This document shows, one piece after another, positions 8,897-16,469 of a stretch of 41,211 nucleotides of DNA (positions within the stretch are counted from its first letter, which is position 1; the number at the start of each line of letters is the position of its first letter). The stretch spans positions 1 to 41,211 of the forward strand of contig JAGXAC010000010.1 of assembly GCA_019075925.1 (NCBI GenBank), written 5' to 3'. Both the position numbers and the translations under genes were made by a program. Origin of the DNA: Hyphomicrobiales bacterium (lineage in GTDB: Bacteria > Pseudomonadota > Alphaproteobacteria > Rhizobiales > Xanthobacteraceae). Below the pieces are notes generated by a model. It was not told where the DNA came from and ran no database searches. It was given only the letters and a program-made list of their open reading frames with translations.

Positions 8897-10144
8897 ATGG
8901 CTAATCGCATCCTGACAACGCATGTCGGTAGTTTGCCGCGCCCGGCGAAGTTTCTCGAAGCCGCGCAAAAGCGCTGGGACAATCAAAAATTCGACGAGGC
9001 CGCTTATGAGAAAGGCCTGAAGGACGGCGTCGTCGAAGTCGTCGCGAAGCAGAAGGAATCCGGCGTCGACTTGATCAACGACGGGGAACTTGGGCACACC
9101 ATGGGCTGGGCGTACGATTACGGCTCCTGGTGGTCCTACATCATTCCGCGATTAGCCGGCGTTGAGGTTACCAATACCGGCCTCTGGTTTACGAAACTGT
9201 CCGCCCACACGCAGACACCGATGGCGCCCAAAGATTTTATCGTCGGCGATTGGGGCGAGCGCCGCGATATGGCCAAGTTCCAGGAGGCGTATCTCGATCC
9301 GCAGTCGGGCTGCGGCCTGCCCGAGCAGTTCATGACCAACCACAGTCCGGTGGTCAACGGGCCGATCAAGTACAAGGGCCAGGCTTTGATCAAACGTGAC
9401 ATCGAGAACCTCAAGGCCGCGTTGAAGGTGGCCGGCGTCGGCACCGAGGGCGCCTGGATGAACTCGATCGCGCCGGCAAGCTGCGCACGCATGCCCAATG
9501 AATATTACAAGAGTGAGGAAGAACTGTTGTACGCCTGCGCCGATGCGTGCCGCGAGGAGTACAAAGCGATCGTCGATGCCGGCTTCATCGTGCAACTCGA
9601 CGATCCGGCGATCGGCGAGAACTGGGATCAGCAGAAAAACGAGCCGAGCGTCGAGGGTTATCGCCGCTACACCAAAATGCAGATCGATGCGATCAACCAC
9701 GCGATCAAGGGTCTACCGTCGAACAAGATCCGCTTTCATCTGTGCTGGGGAAGCTGGCACGGCCCGCACACCACCGATATTCCCATGAAGCACCTGGTCG
9801 ACCTGATGCTGGCCGTCAATTGCGACTACTATTCATTCGAGGCTGCCAACGCCCGCCACGAACACGAGTGGAAAATTTGGAAGGACATCAAGCTGCCGGC
9901 GGGCAAGAAGATTCTGCCCGGCGTCGTCACCCATTCGACCAACCTGATCGAGCATCCCGAAATCGTTGCCGACCGGATCATCCGCTTTGCCGAAGCGGTC
10001 GGCGCGGAGAACGTGATCGCGTCAACCGATTGCGGGCTAGGCGGGCGTGTGCACCCGCAGATCGCATGGGCGAAGCTCAAGGCGCTTTCGGAAGGCGCCG
10101 CGCTCGCCAGTAAGCAATTGTTCAAGGGGCGCGCGGCCGCTTAA
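8897..10144 (+). CDS. Cobalamin-independent methionine synthase II-like protein (MetE C-terminal fold)
   Basis: A 415-residue single-domain homologue of the catalytic (C-terminal) barrel of MetE, without the MetE N-terminal half. Candidate zinc ligands sit where expected: His and Cys in RFHLCWGSWHG, Glu in YYSFEAAN and Cys in ASTDCGLGGR. The N-terminus TTHVGSLPRP is typical of this family. Members transfer methyl groups to thiols or act on other methyl donors, and the substrate here is unknown. The ATG at 8897 has GGGAGGA seven bases upstream. A strong terminator follows, so the unit appears monocistronic. Confidence 0.88.
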   Translation: MANRILTTHVGSLPRPAKFLEAAQKRWDNQKFDEAAYEKGLKDGVVEVVAKQKESGVDLINDGELGHTMGWAYDYGSWWSYIIPRLAGVEVTNTGLWFTKLSAHTQTPMAPKDFIVGDWGERRDMAKFQEAYLDPQSGCGLPEQFMTNHSPVVNGPIKYKGQALIKRDIENLKAALKVAGVGTEGAWMNSIAPASCARMPNEYYKSEEELLYACADACREEYKAIVDAGFIVQLDDPAIGENWDQQKNEPSVEGYRRYTKMQIDAINHAIKGLPSNKIRFHLCWGSWHGPHTTDIPMKHLVDLMLAVNCDYYSFEAANARHEHEWKIWKDIKLPAGKKILPGVVTHSTNLIEHPEIVADRIIRFAEAVGAENVIASTDCGLGGRVHPQIAWAKLKALSEGAALASKQLFKGRAAA

Positions 10145-10184
10145 CGAGCGCGCTGCCGCCACATCTGGCGGCGTTATCAATGGG

Positions 10185-10216
10185 AAAGCGCCGGCGGCTC
10201 GCCGCCGGCGCTTTTT
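10185..10216 (+). terminator. Intrinsic terminator after the MetE-like gene
   Basis: A 13-bp GC-rich perfect stem (AAAGCGCCGGCGG / CCGCCGGCGCTTT) with a 4-base loop CTCG and a closing T-run ends 40-72 bases after the stop codon at 10144. This is a classic Rho-independent terminator. Confidence 0.93.
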
Positions 10217-10226
10217 CATTTCCCGA

Positions 10227-10385
10227 TCAAAGAATCGGAAGCACCGGATTCACAATTCCGAACACAATGCCGAGAAGAAGGACGGCGCCGGCAAATAATG
10301 CCACGAACTCGGCAATCGGTATCATAAGCGCCTCCGCCTCCTGGGCTCGCTCGCGCTCGGAAAGTTCCTGAAGGTTTACTTTCAT
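10227..10385 (-). CDS. Putative small single-span membrane protein
   Basis: A 52-residue candidate: a charged amphipathic start (MKVNLQELSERERAQEAEA) followed by one hydrophobic segment (FVALFAGAVLLLGIVFGIV) and a short Pro-containing end. The charge-then-helix pattern looks protein-like. No good ribosome site precedes either 10385 or the upstream in-frame ATG at 10424. It sits between two terminators. I do not recognise the family and assign no function. Confidence 0.4.
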   Translation of the reverse strand: MKVNLQELSERERAQEAEALMIPIAEFVALFAGAVLLLGIVFGIVNPVLPIL

Positions 10386-10493
10386 CGCAAACACAAACGC
10401 TGGGAAACGGGCCGGGTTCCACATGCCGGCGGTGGAACAAGCAATCGGCTCCTTGGTTGAAGTGCGTTCGAAACCGCAATGGGAGCCTCGAAA

Positions 10494-10751
10494 ATGACCG
10501 TACTGAGCAAAGCCCTCCTCGCCGCCGCAGCTGCGGCGGGGATGCTGGCCTCCTTAACCCTCAATGCGTCGGCGGAAATCGTCTGCTCCGGCGGCGCTTG
10601 CTGGCATACCCACGCTCGCTATGACTATCCGCCGAGCGCCGGAGTTGTGATCCATCCGGACAGCTGGCACTGGGGCGCTGGCGAACACTATTCCTGGCGC
10701 GAGCATGAAGGCCGCGGCTACTGGCGCGGCAACCGCTGGATGGAATGGTAA
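10494..10751 (+). CDS. Small secreted protein of unknown function
   Basis: 85 residues with a clear Sec signal (KALLAAAAAAGMLASLTLNASA, cleavage after ASA). A ~55-residue mature part is rich in His, Trp, Tyr and Gly and has two cysteines close to its N-terminus (VCSGGACW) that could form a disulphide. The ATG at 10494 is chosen because GGGAG lies eight bases upstream. It ends just before a strong terminator (10775-10799), so it looks like a single-gene unit. No enzyme motif is visible. Confidence 0.78.
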   Translation: MTVLSKALLAAAAAAGMLASLTLNASAEIVCSGGACWHTHARYDYPPSAGVVIHPDSWHWGAGEHYSWREHEGRGYWRGNRWMEW

Positions 10752-10774
10752 ATAGAGGTTGAGAAACGTAAATT

Positions 10775-10799
10775 GGCCGCCCGGTGGGCGGCCTTTTTT
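10775..10799 (+). terminator. Intrinsic terminator after the small secreted protein gene
   Basis: A perfect 8-bp stem (GGCCGCCC / GGGCGGCC) with a 3-base loop is followed directly by six T residues, 24 bases after the stop codon at 10751. Confidence 0.93.
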
Positions 10800-10958
10800 A
10801 TTGTCTGGTAACGGCCCCGCGATGGCCCAACTTTCGGGGCTCGCTAAAATTCTATCGAAATCGGAAAAAGATCAGCCACGTCCGGCAGCTAACATCCGCG
10901 GCATTCGCTGGGGAATCGGAAAGATTCGCATCCTTTTCCGAGCTGCCGAGATACACGC

Positions 10959-12317
10959 GTGGAACAAGCGGTCAACTCACCGGGCTCCAATGCCTTCGTC
11001 ATGCCCGATGGCGTCGGCGATTGGTCCGGTCGGCGATTCGGTGCGGAAGGGTTGAGCGGCGGGAAGCGCGGCGTCGTCGCGGCGGGCGTGCAGGTGGAGA
11101 TCCTCCAAGATCAGTTTCCAGCGGCTTTCGACGGGCCCTGGAACGATCTGCTGTCTCGCGCCGAGGTGCCGAACGTGTTCATGCACCCATGCGTTCTGCG
11201 CGCGGCTGCGCCCGCGCGACGCCTGACGGCCTTGCTTGCCTGGGAAGCGGTGCCAGGCGGAAAACGGCTCGTCGGGTTATGGGCTTTCGCGATCGGCAAA
11301 CCGCATCTGTCGGTGCTTCCGATCAGCGCCCTATGCGCGCCGGCGACCGAACATGCTTACCTGTCGGCACCGGTGATCGATCGCGACCATCTCGATCCCA
11401 CCTTGCACGCGATGCTCGATGCCATTGCCGAGGCGCCGGGTCTGCCGAAATTCGTGGCGCTCGAAAGTATGAGCGGCGAAGGGCAGACCTACGAGGCCTT
11501 GATCCGTGTTCTGCACCAGCGTCAAAGCCTGTTTTCCCGGTTTGATGCCAAGAAGCGCCCGATGCTTGTCCCTGGCAGCGAACCGGAAAGTTATTTGGAA
11601 AAGGCGCTGTCCGGCTCCAGCCGCAAGAAATTGCGCCAACATCGACGTCGGCTCGGCGAGAAAGGTCGGCTGGAAACCGCTGTCATCAGGACGACGGCCG
11701 ACGTGCCGCGCGCCTTCGAGGCTTTTTTGAAGCTGGAAGCAGGCGGTTGGAAAGGTCGTCGCGGCACCGCGATCGTGTGTCGCCCGGAGGATGCCGCCTT
11801 CGCCCGTAGCCTCGTAGCAACCCTCGCGCATACCGGCGACGCATCGATTCACGTACTTCAACTCGATGGGCGGCCGGTCGCCATGCAGGTTGTGCTGCGG
11901 GCCGGATCTGCCGCCTATACCTGGAAAACCGCTTACGACGAGGCGCTCGGCATTTTCTCGCCCGGTATGCTGCTGTTCGAAGACTACAGCAAAGCGTTTC
12001 TTGCCGATCCGGGCATCACATTCATCGATTCCTGTGCCTGCGATGAAGCCAGTTTCATGGCGGCGTGGCGGGAACGCAAACTCGTGATCGATCTCTGGTT
12101 CGACGCGCGCGGTGGCGCGTCCGCGAAATTCGCGGCGGTCGCACGCGTTCAGAAGGCCTATTTGCCGCTGCGTGAAACCGCCAAACGAATTTATCTGAGC
12201 GTGGCCGCAATCCAGGCGCGGGTGCGGGCGCCCGCGGCATCCTGGCCGAGCATGCCCAAGCGTAGCGACAAGTCGGCACCGCCAAACGACACCCTGGCGC
12301 GAGCGTGCAAGACATGA
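10959..12317 (+). CDS. GNAT-fold acyltransferase of the CelD/BcsL (FemAB-like) type
   Basis: Up to 452 residues from GTG 10959; ATG 11001 is an alternative. An N-terminal ~180-residue segment is followed by the CelD/BioF2-like GNAT domain. The basic block SGSSRKKLRQHRRRLGEKG is typical there, then EAFLKLEAGGWKGRRGTA, LDGRPVAMQVVLRAG and TWKTAYDEALGIFSPGMLL. Proteins of this type acylate sugars, peptides or surface polymers; the substrate here is unknown. The stop overlaps the start of the FAD oxidoreductase gene in ATGA, so the two are translationally coupled and probably act together. They lie next to the TOMM locus but on the opposite strand. Confidence 0.82.
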   Translation: MEQAVNSPGSNAFVMPDGVGDWSGRRFGAEGLSGGKRGVVAAGVQVEILQDQFPAAFDGPWNDLLSRAEVPNVFMHPCVLRAAAPARRLTALLAWEAVPGGKRLVGLWAFAIGKPHLSVLPISALCAPATEHAYLSAPVIDRDHLDPTLHAMLDAIAEAPGLPKFVALESMSGEGQTYEALIRVLHQRQSLFSRFDAKKRPMLVPGSEPESYLEKALSGSSRKKLRQHRRRLGEKGRLETAVIRTTADVPRAFEAFLKLEAGGWKGRRGTAIVCRPEDAAFARSLVATLAHTGDASIHVLQLDGRPVAMQVVLRAGSAAYTWKTAYDEALGIFSPGMLLFEDYSKAFLADPGITFIDSCACDEASFMAAWRERKLVIDLWFDARGGASAKFAAVARVQKAYLPLRETAKRIYLSVAAIQARVRAPAASWPSMPKRSDKSAPPNDTLARACKT

Positions 12318-13504
12318 GTGCCCGGCGAACGGACATTGCGATTATCGGCGGTGGGCTAGCCGGCTCGCTGGCCGCAGCCATGCTCGGACGCGCGGGCTCG
12401 GATTGTGTGCTGATTGATCCGCACGAAACCTATCCTGACGATTTTCGGTGCGAGAAACTCGATGGTCCACAGCAGGCCCTTCTGCAAAAGACCGGATTGG
12501 CCGACGCGGTCGCGCGGGCGGCTACTCCCGATCGGACCTGCTGGGTTGCCCGCCTCGGGCGCGTGGTGGAGAAACGGCCGGGCGACCAGCTCGGCATTTT
12601 CTACGGCCCGCTGGTCAACACGATCCGCGGCGAAATTCCGCGCCACGTGCCGTTCATTCGCGCCAAAGCCCAGACGATCACCACCGGCGTGGAGCGCCAG
12701 ACGGTAGCACTTGCCGGCGGCGGCGAAATCGACGCTCGCCTGGTCGTGTTGGCCAACGGCCTGAGCGTCTCGTTGCGCGACTCGCTTGCTCTGACGCGCG
12801 AAGTCGTCAGCCCCTGCCATTCCGTGACGGTCGGCTTCACCATCAAGCCGCACGGGCAACGGGCGTTCGACTTTCCGGCGCTGACCTATTACGCCGAACG
12901 GCCGTCCGATCGAGCCGCGCTCGTCACGTTCTTCCCGATCGGCGCGGGCATGCGCGCCAATCTGTTTGTGTACCGCGAGTTTGACGATCCTTTGCTGCGC
13001 CGGTTTCGGAAACAGCCGCAATCCGCGTTGTTCGAGCTGATGCCAAATCTGCGCCCGATCATCGGCGACTTCGCGGTAGAGGATAAGGTTCAGATTCGGC
13101 CGATCGATCTCTACGTGACGCATGGCCACCGGCAGGCCGGCGTGGTGCTGGTTGGCGATGCGTTCGCGACGTCGTGCCCGGCAGCGGGCACCGGCGTGCG
13201 CAAGGTGCTGACCGATGTCGAGCGGTTGTGCAAGGAGCATATTCCGCGCTGGCTCGCCACGCCGGGGATGGGCGAGGCGAAGATCGCGGCCTTTTACGAC
13301 GATCCGGTCAAGCAGGCCTGCGACGCCTTTTCCGCCGACAAGGCATTTCGGCTCAAGGCAACGAGCCTAGACGCTACACTCGGCGGTACGCTGCGTCGCC
13401 GCACCAAATTCGTTCTGCAGGCCGCGCGGGGCCTACTGCGCCGGCCGCGGACGGCCGATGAGTCTCAGCCGGCTGCGCGCCTGCCGGTCGAAGCATCGGC
13501 CTAG
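12314..13504 (+). CDS. FAD-dependent oxidoreductase (flavoprotein monooxygenase-like)
   Basis: 396 residues. The Rossmann FAD motif is at the N-terminus (IAIIGGGLAGSLAAAML, GxGxxG), followed by an acidic strand end (CVLIDPHE). The second flavin motif is VVLVGDAFATSCPAAGTGV near residue 280, the GD box of UbiH/PHBH-type flavoproteins. The ATG at 12314 overlaps the previous stop (ATGA), so I prefer it to an in-frame GTG at 12305. The substrate is unknown. Coupling to an acyltransferase suggests a two-step tailoring or modification route. The C-terminal ~60 residues are basic and Pro/Ala-rich. Confidence 0.85.
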   Translation: MSARRTDIAIIGGGLAGSLAAAMLGRAGSDCVLIDPHETYPDDFRCEKLDGPQQALLQKTGLADAVARAATPDRTCWVARLGRVVEKRPGDQLGIFYGPLVNTIRGEIPRHVPFIRAKAQTITTGVERQTVALAGGGEIDARLVVLANGLSVSLRDSLALTREVVSPCHSVTVGFTIKPHGQRAFDFPALTYYAERPSDRAALVTFFPIGAGMRANLFVYREFDDPLLRRFRKQPQSALFELMPNLRPIIGDFAVEDKVQIRPIDLYVTHGHRQAGVVLVGDAFATSCPAAGTGVRKVLTDVERLCKEHIPRWLATPGMGEAKIAAFYDDPVKQACDAFSADKAFRLKATSLDATLGGTLRRRTKFVLQAARGLLRRPRTADESQPAARLPVEASA

Positions 13505-13683
13505 GCCGGGGCGCGCTTATCCCGGAACCACCGGGGGATGATATGGCAACGTGAACGCCAGCGCCCAGAGCAGGAAAAGCACCAGCGGCAAGTGCACAAG
13601 CAGTTGCAGGAAAGAAAGTCGCTGCTTCTACGGCAGTGCCAAAAATGCTACCCGAACGCGCCGCCGACGCGGGCCACGCCGAG

Positions 13684-14103
13684 TTAATTGTCCTGTCGGC
13701 TTTTTGTGCGTTTCGAGTTATGCGGCCGCGGCGACTTCACCCGATGCGGCGGCGGATCGTCGCCGAAAACAGAATGGCTGTAGTAAGTGCCGGTCCAGCA
13801 CCCGCATCCGCCGCATCCGCACCCGCACCCCCCGGCAAACGCCAGCTGGGTGCGTCTGCGCGCCATTGTCGTATTCTCCCGGTCATTGACGTAAAAGGTA
13901 GCGAGGCTGACGTCCGAGATTTCTTCCTCGGCGATACGTGTTTCGCGAATCGTATTGGCGCCGTTGGCCGGCGACACCGCCGATTGATGAGTCGCGGCCG
14001 CCGAAACGCCACCGGCCAGCGATAACGACAGCCCAGCGGCTCCCAAGAGGGGAATGGTCTTTCGCCGCCTTTTCCGCTTCGAAGTTTGCTTTGTCTGCGA
14101 CAT
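13684..14103 (-). CDS. TOMM/LAP precursor peptide 1 (short Cys-Gly core)
   Basis: 139 residues and recognisably a RiPP precursor. A very basic start (KQTSKRKRRRK) leads into a hydrophobic stretch (IPLLGAAGLSLSLAGG). A leader block EEEISDVSLATFYVNDRE is shared almost word for word with the second precursor at 18869-19303. The candidate core GGCGCGCGGCGCW has five Cys (93, 95, 97, 100, 102) separated by Gly. It is followed by ~37 residues with no Cys, containing TGTYYSHS and a Pro/Arg/Lys-rich end. Cys-Gly repeats are typical substrates for thiazole formation, as in microcin B17. The ATG at 14103 has AAGGA eight bases upstream. It lies on the same strand as the YcaO/SagB genes but is separated from them by the opposing VOC gene. 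Confidence 0.82.
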   Translation of the reverse strand: MSQTKQTSKRKRRRKTIPLLGAAGLSLSLAGGVSAAATHQSAVSPANGANTIRETRIAEEEISDVSLATFYVNDRENTTMARRRTQLAFAGGCGCGCGGCGCWTGTYYSHSVFGDDPPPHRVKSPRPHNSKRTKSRQDN

Positions 14104-14220
14104 TGAGTAAATCCTTCGGCACAAGCCGCCACACTATAACATTGTAGCGCTGAATATCGTTGATGGGATCACAGCTGCGCGATCCGAAGCGGTGCAACTT
14201 GGCACGACAGGACGCCGAAT

Positions 14221-15027
14221 ATGAACGCTGCTCATGGCCGATTCGTGTGGTACGAACTCAGCACGACCGACACACAATCGGCCAAAGCGTTTTACGCCAG
14301 GGTTGTGGGCTGGGGGACGCGGGATGCGGTGACGCCGGGTCCGGCATATGCATTTTTTACCGCCGGCCAAGTACCCGTTTGCGGGCTTACCGGACTGTCC
14401 GATGAAGCGACCAAAGGCGGCGAAACTTCGCGCTGGATCGGCTATGTCGCCGTTGACGATGTCGATGCGGCAGCGAGGCGGGTCGAAAGTCTCGGCGGTA
14501 TAGTTCGTGTTCCGCCGACCGACGTTCCCGGAATCAGCCGGTTCTCGATCATCGCTGACCCCGAAATGGCGACGCTCGCGCTGGTCAGGGGAGTTCAGTC
14601 CGCCCAAATGGAACGCGATGCTTCGCGTGCACACGGACGCATAGGCTGGCGCGAACTCCTCGCCGCCGACTGTGAGACCTCATTCGCTTTTTATCGCGAG
14701 CTTTTTGGATGGCGAAAGGGCATTGCCGAGGCCGGCCCGCTCGGCACGTATCAGCTTTTCTCTGCAGCGGAAGAAACCGCCGGCGGGATCGCCACCAGGC
14801 AAGCCGCGCTGCCGATGTCTTTGTGGCTGTATTATTTCAATGTCGGCGACATCGACGCGGCGGCGGCGCGCGTCAAGGAAGGCGGCGGTGCGGTACTCAA
14901 TGGACCGAACGAGGTGCCCGACGGCAGTTGGATTATCCAATGCACGGATCCGCAAAACGCCATGTTTGCGCTTGCCGGTCGGCGAAGCTACGGCGCGGTT
15001 GGGTTCATGGAACGGGTTATGCCATGA
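14221..15027 (+). CDS. Two-domain VOC (glyoxalase/bleomycin-resistance fold) protein
   Basis: 268 residues with two tandem VOC modules. The first, ~residues 5-122, starts FVWYELSTTDTQSAKAFYARVVGW. The second, ~135-258, has WRELLAADCETSFAFYRELFGW and ends DPQNAMFALAGRR. Each opens with the family's F/W-x-E and AFY...GW pattern. VOC proteins are metal-dependent lyases or dioxygenases, or binders that sequester antibiotics such as bleomycin. The gene runs divergently from precursor 1 and its last 40 bases overlap the end of the SagB-type dehydrogenase gene on the other strand. A resistance role is possible from context but not shown. Confidence 0.85.
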   Translation: MNAAHGRFVWYELSTTDTQSAKAFYARVVGWGTRDAVTPGPAYAFFTAGQVPVCGLTGLSDEATKGGETSRWIGYVAVDDVDAAARRVESLGGIVRVPPTDVPGISRFSIIADPEMATLALVRGVQSAQMERDASRAHGRIGWRELLAADCETSFAFYRELFGWRKGIAEAGPLGTYQLFSAAEETAGGIATRQAALPMSLWLYYFNVGDIDAAAARVKEGGGAVLNGPNEVPDGSWIIQCTDPQNAMFALAGRRSYGAVGFMERVMP

Positions 15028-16457
15028 CCGAGCGCGAATTGACCGACGGGCCCTTCAACATGAAATTCAATGCCGGTCATTCTCGCAAACAGATCGATAT
15101 TGACCGGACCAATGGCGCATCCCCCAAGCCGCAGATCGGTCGCCATGAGATAGAGCGTTTGGGTCAGCACGCCGGCGTCTTTCAAGATCAACGAGTAGGC
15201 GAGTGCGCTATATTTCCACGACATTCGGCCGAATCGCGCGGCGATGGTGATGAGAATCTGCGGCGGCATTTTCGCGCCCATGGCGTATTGGCCCGCAAGC
15301 AACGTCGACTGCAGATCTTGCGCCCGGACGTCAATGGGTGTCAGCGCATGCGTATCGGCATCGTAGTGATAAAACCCGCGCGCAAGTCCTTGGCAGATTC
15401 CGACCGACAGGTAGATTTCCAGTTCGTAATTGCCGCCGGCTGACGGGTAGGGTCGCGTCGTGTGAACGTCCTCGCCGGCAGCCTCACGGTGATGCGCCGG
15501 GATTTTTTCGAGGATGCGTGCCGCTCCCTCAAGAAGCCGTGCAAGTTCTGCGAGCGTGATCGGCCGCTGCGTGTCGAAATCGCGGGTAGAGTGACGTCGG
15601 CGAAGCAGCCTTGCCGCCGGAGATTGTGTTGTTGCGGCAGCGCCGCGAAGTTTGCGCAACCCGATTTGTTTCCCGGGCCAGCGCGGCCGTATGGCCGGTA
15701 GCGGGCGCACGGTATCGGCATAGGGATAGACGCCACCAAGCGGATTGGCGTGCCGTCCTTCGGTACTGCGCGTATGGAAAAGAAGGTCGTGAAAATCCCA
15801 AAGCACCAGGCTTTCGTCGCCTTCGTGTCGGCGCAGCACGTCCTTGCCGGCTGCAACGCGGAGCAGAATTTTGCTGTCGACGAGCAGGGCGAGGAACTCG
15901 ATCCCGGGAAATCGCTCCTGCCGGCGAAGCCTTTTGATCGGCTGCGGCATGGACATGGAGACCACCAGGGCGGCGAATTGCGGATCGCATAGCCTAAACA
16001 GGGCGCCGGCCAGCGGCGATTCCAGCACTAGGTCGCTGCCGCGGCGGCGCAGATACGAAAAGCGCGACAGGACGAGGTTGTCGGTGTCGAGAAGCCGGGG
16101 CGTTTGCGGCCAATAATCCGCGCGCTGCGGTTCGATAACCACGAGGTCGCCGCCGTCCGGCTTGTCGCGAAGGCAATATTCGACGAGGCCGTGACCGGCC
16201 AATCGCCGGACAAGGAGATTGGCACCCTGGTCGGTCTTTCGGCCGCCGGAGGCGAGGGAAGCCAAGGATACGCCTTTGCGCAACGTCTGCGCGTGGTTTG
16301 CCGACTCGGCGCCGAACTCGCCCAGGGCGACGGCGACGCCGTCGAATGCCGCGCTAACGTTGCCGGACGCGTCCACATTGAGCGAGACGTGATCGCAAAG
16401 CCGGACACAAACGCCTGGCTGCGTCCGCCCGCTTTTGCCGGTTCCGGGAGCGCGCAT
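14988..16457 (-). CDS. SagB/McbC-type FMN-dependent azoline dehydrogenase (TOMM)
   Basis: 489 residues. In TOMM pathways this enzyme oxidises thiazolines/oxazolines made by the YcaO complex to aromatic azoles. The C-terminal half is the nitroreductase-like FMN domain: RRRHSTRDF (286-294), the SagB hallmark YPSAGGNYELE (337-347), and a Lys-Tyr pair at 415-416 (WKYSALAY) matching the conserved Lys-Tyr of TOMM dehydrogenases. The GGCAIGPVNIDLF region lies near 445. The N-terminal ~230 residues form the extra domain often seen in long SagB proteins. It starts 12 bases after the YcaO stop on the same strand, clearly one operon. Its 3' end overlaps the VOC gene. Confidence 0.93.
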   Translation of the reverse strand: MRAPGTGKSGRTQPGVCVRLCDHVSLNVDASGNVSAAFDGVAVALGEFGAESANHAQTLRKGVSLASLASGGRKTDQGANLLVRRLAGHGLVEYCLRDKPDGGDLVVIEPQRADYWPQTPRLLDTDNLVLSRFSYLRRRGSDLVLESPLAGALFRLCDPQFAALVVSMSMPQPIKRLRRQERFPGIEFLALLVDSKILLRVAAGKDVLRRHEGDESLVLWDFHDLLFHTRSTEGRHANPLGGVYPYADTVRPLPAIRPRWPGKQIGLRKLRGAAATTQSPAARLLRRRHSTRDFDTQRPITLAELARLLEGAARILEKIPAHHREAAGEDVHTTRPYPSAGGNYELEIYLSVGICQGLARGFYHYDADTHALTPIDVRAQDLQSTLLAGQYAMGAKMPPQILITIAARFGRMSWKYSALAYSLILKDAGVLTQTLYLMATDLRLGGCAIGPVNIDLFARMTGIEFHVEGPVGQFALGHGITRSMNPTAP

Positions 16458-16469
16458 GTGGCGTTGCTC

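Noticed and set aside
8724-8915. 63-codon plus-strand frame before the MetE-like gene.
   Set aside because: Non-protein-like composition, overlaps the start of the real gene, and has no convincing ribosome site.
10216-10479. 87-codon minus-strand frame overlapping the small membrane protein candidate.
   Set aside because: Low-complexity, Cys/Arg-rich reading with no helix or motif; the 52-residue frame on the same strand is more protein-like.
13517-13627. Minus-strand open stretch of ~36 codons reading LQLLVHLPLVLFLLWALAFT, looking like a membrane helix.
   Set aside because: No ATG; only internal GTG/TTG codons; a stop lies just upstream at 13628-13630. It may be a remnant of a lost gene but cannot be supported as one.
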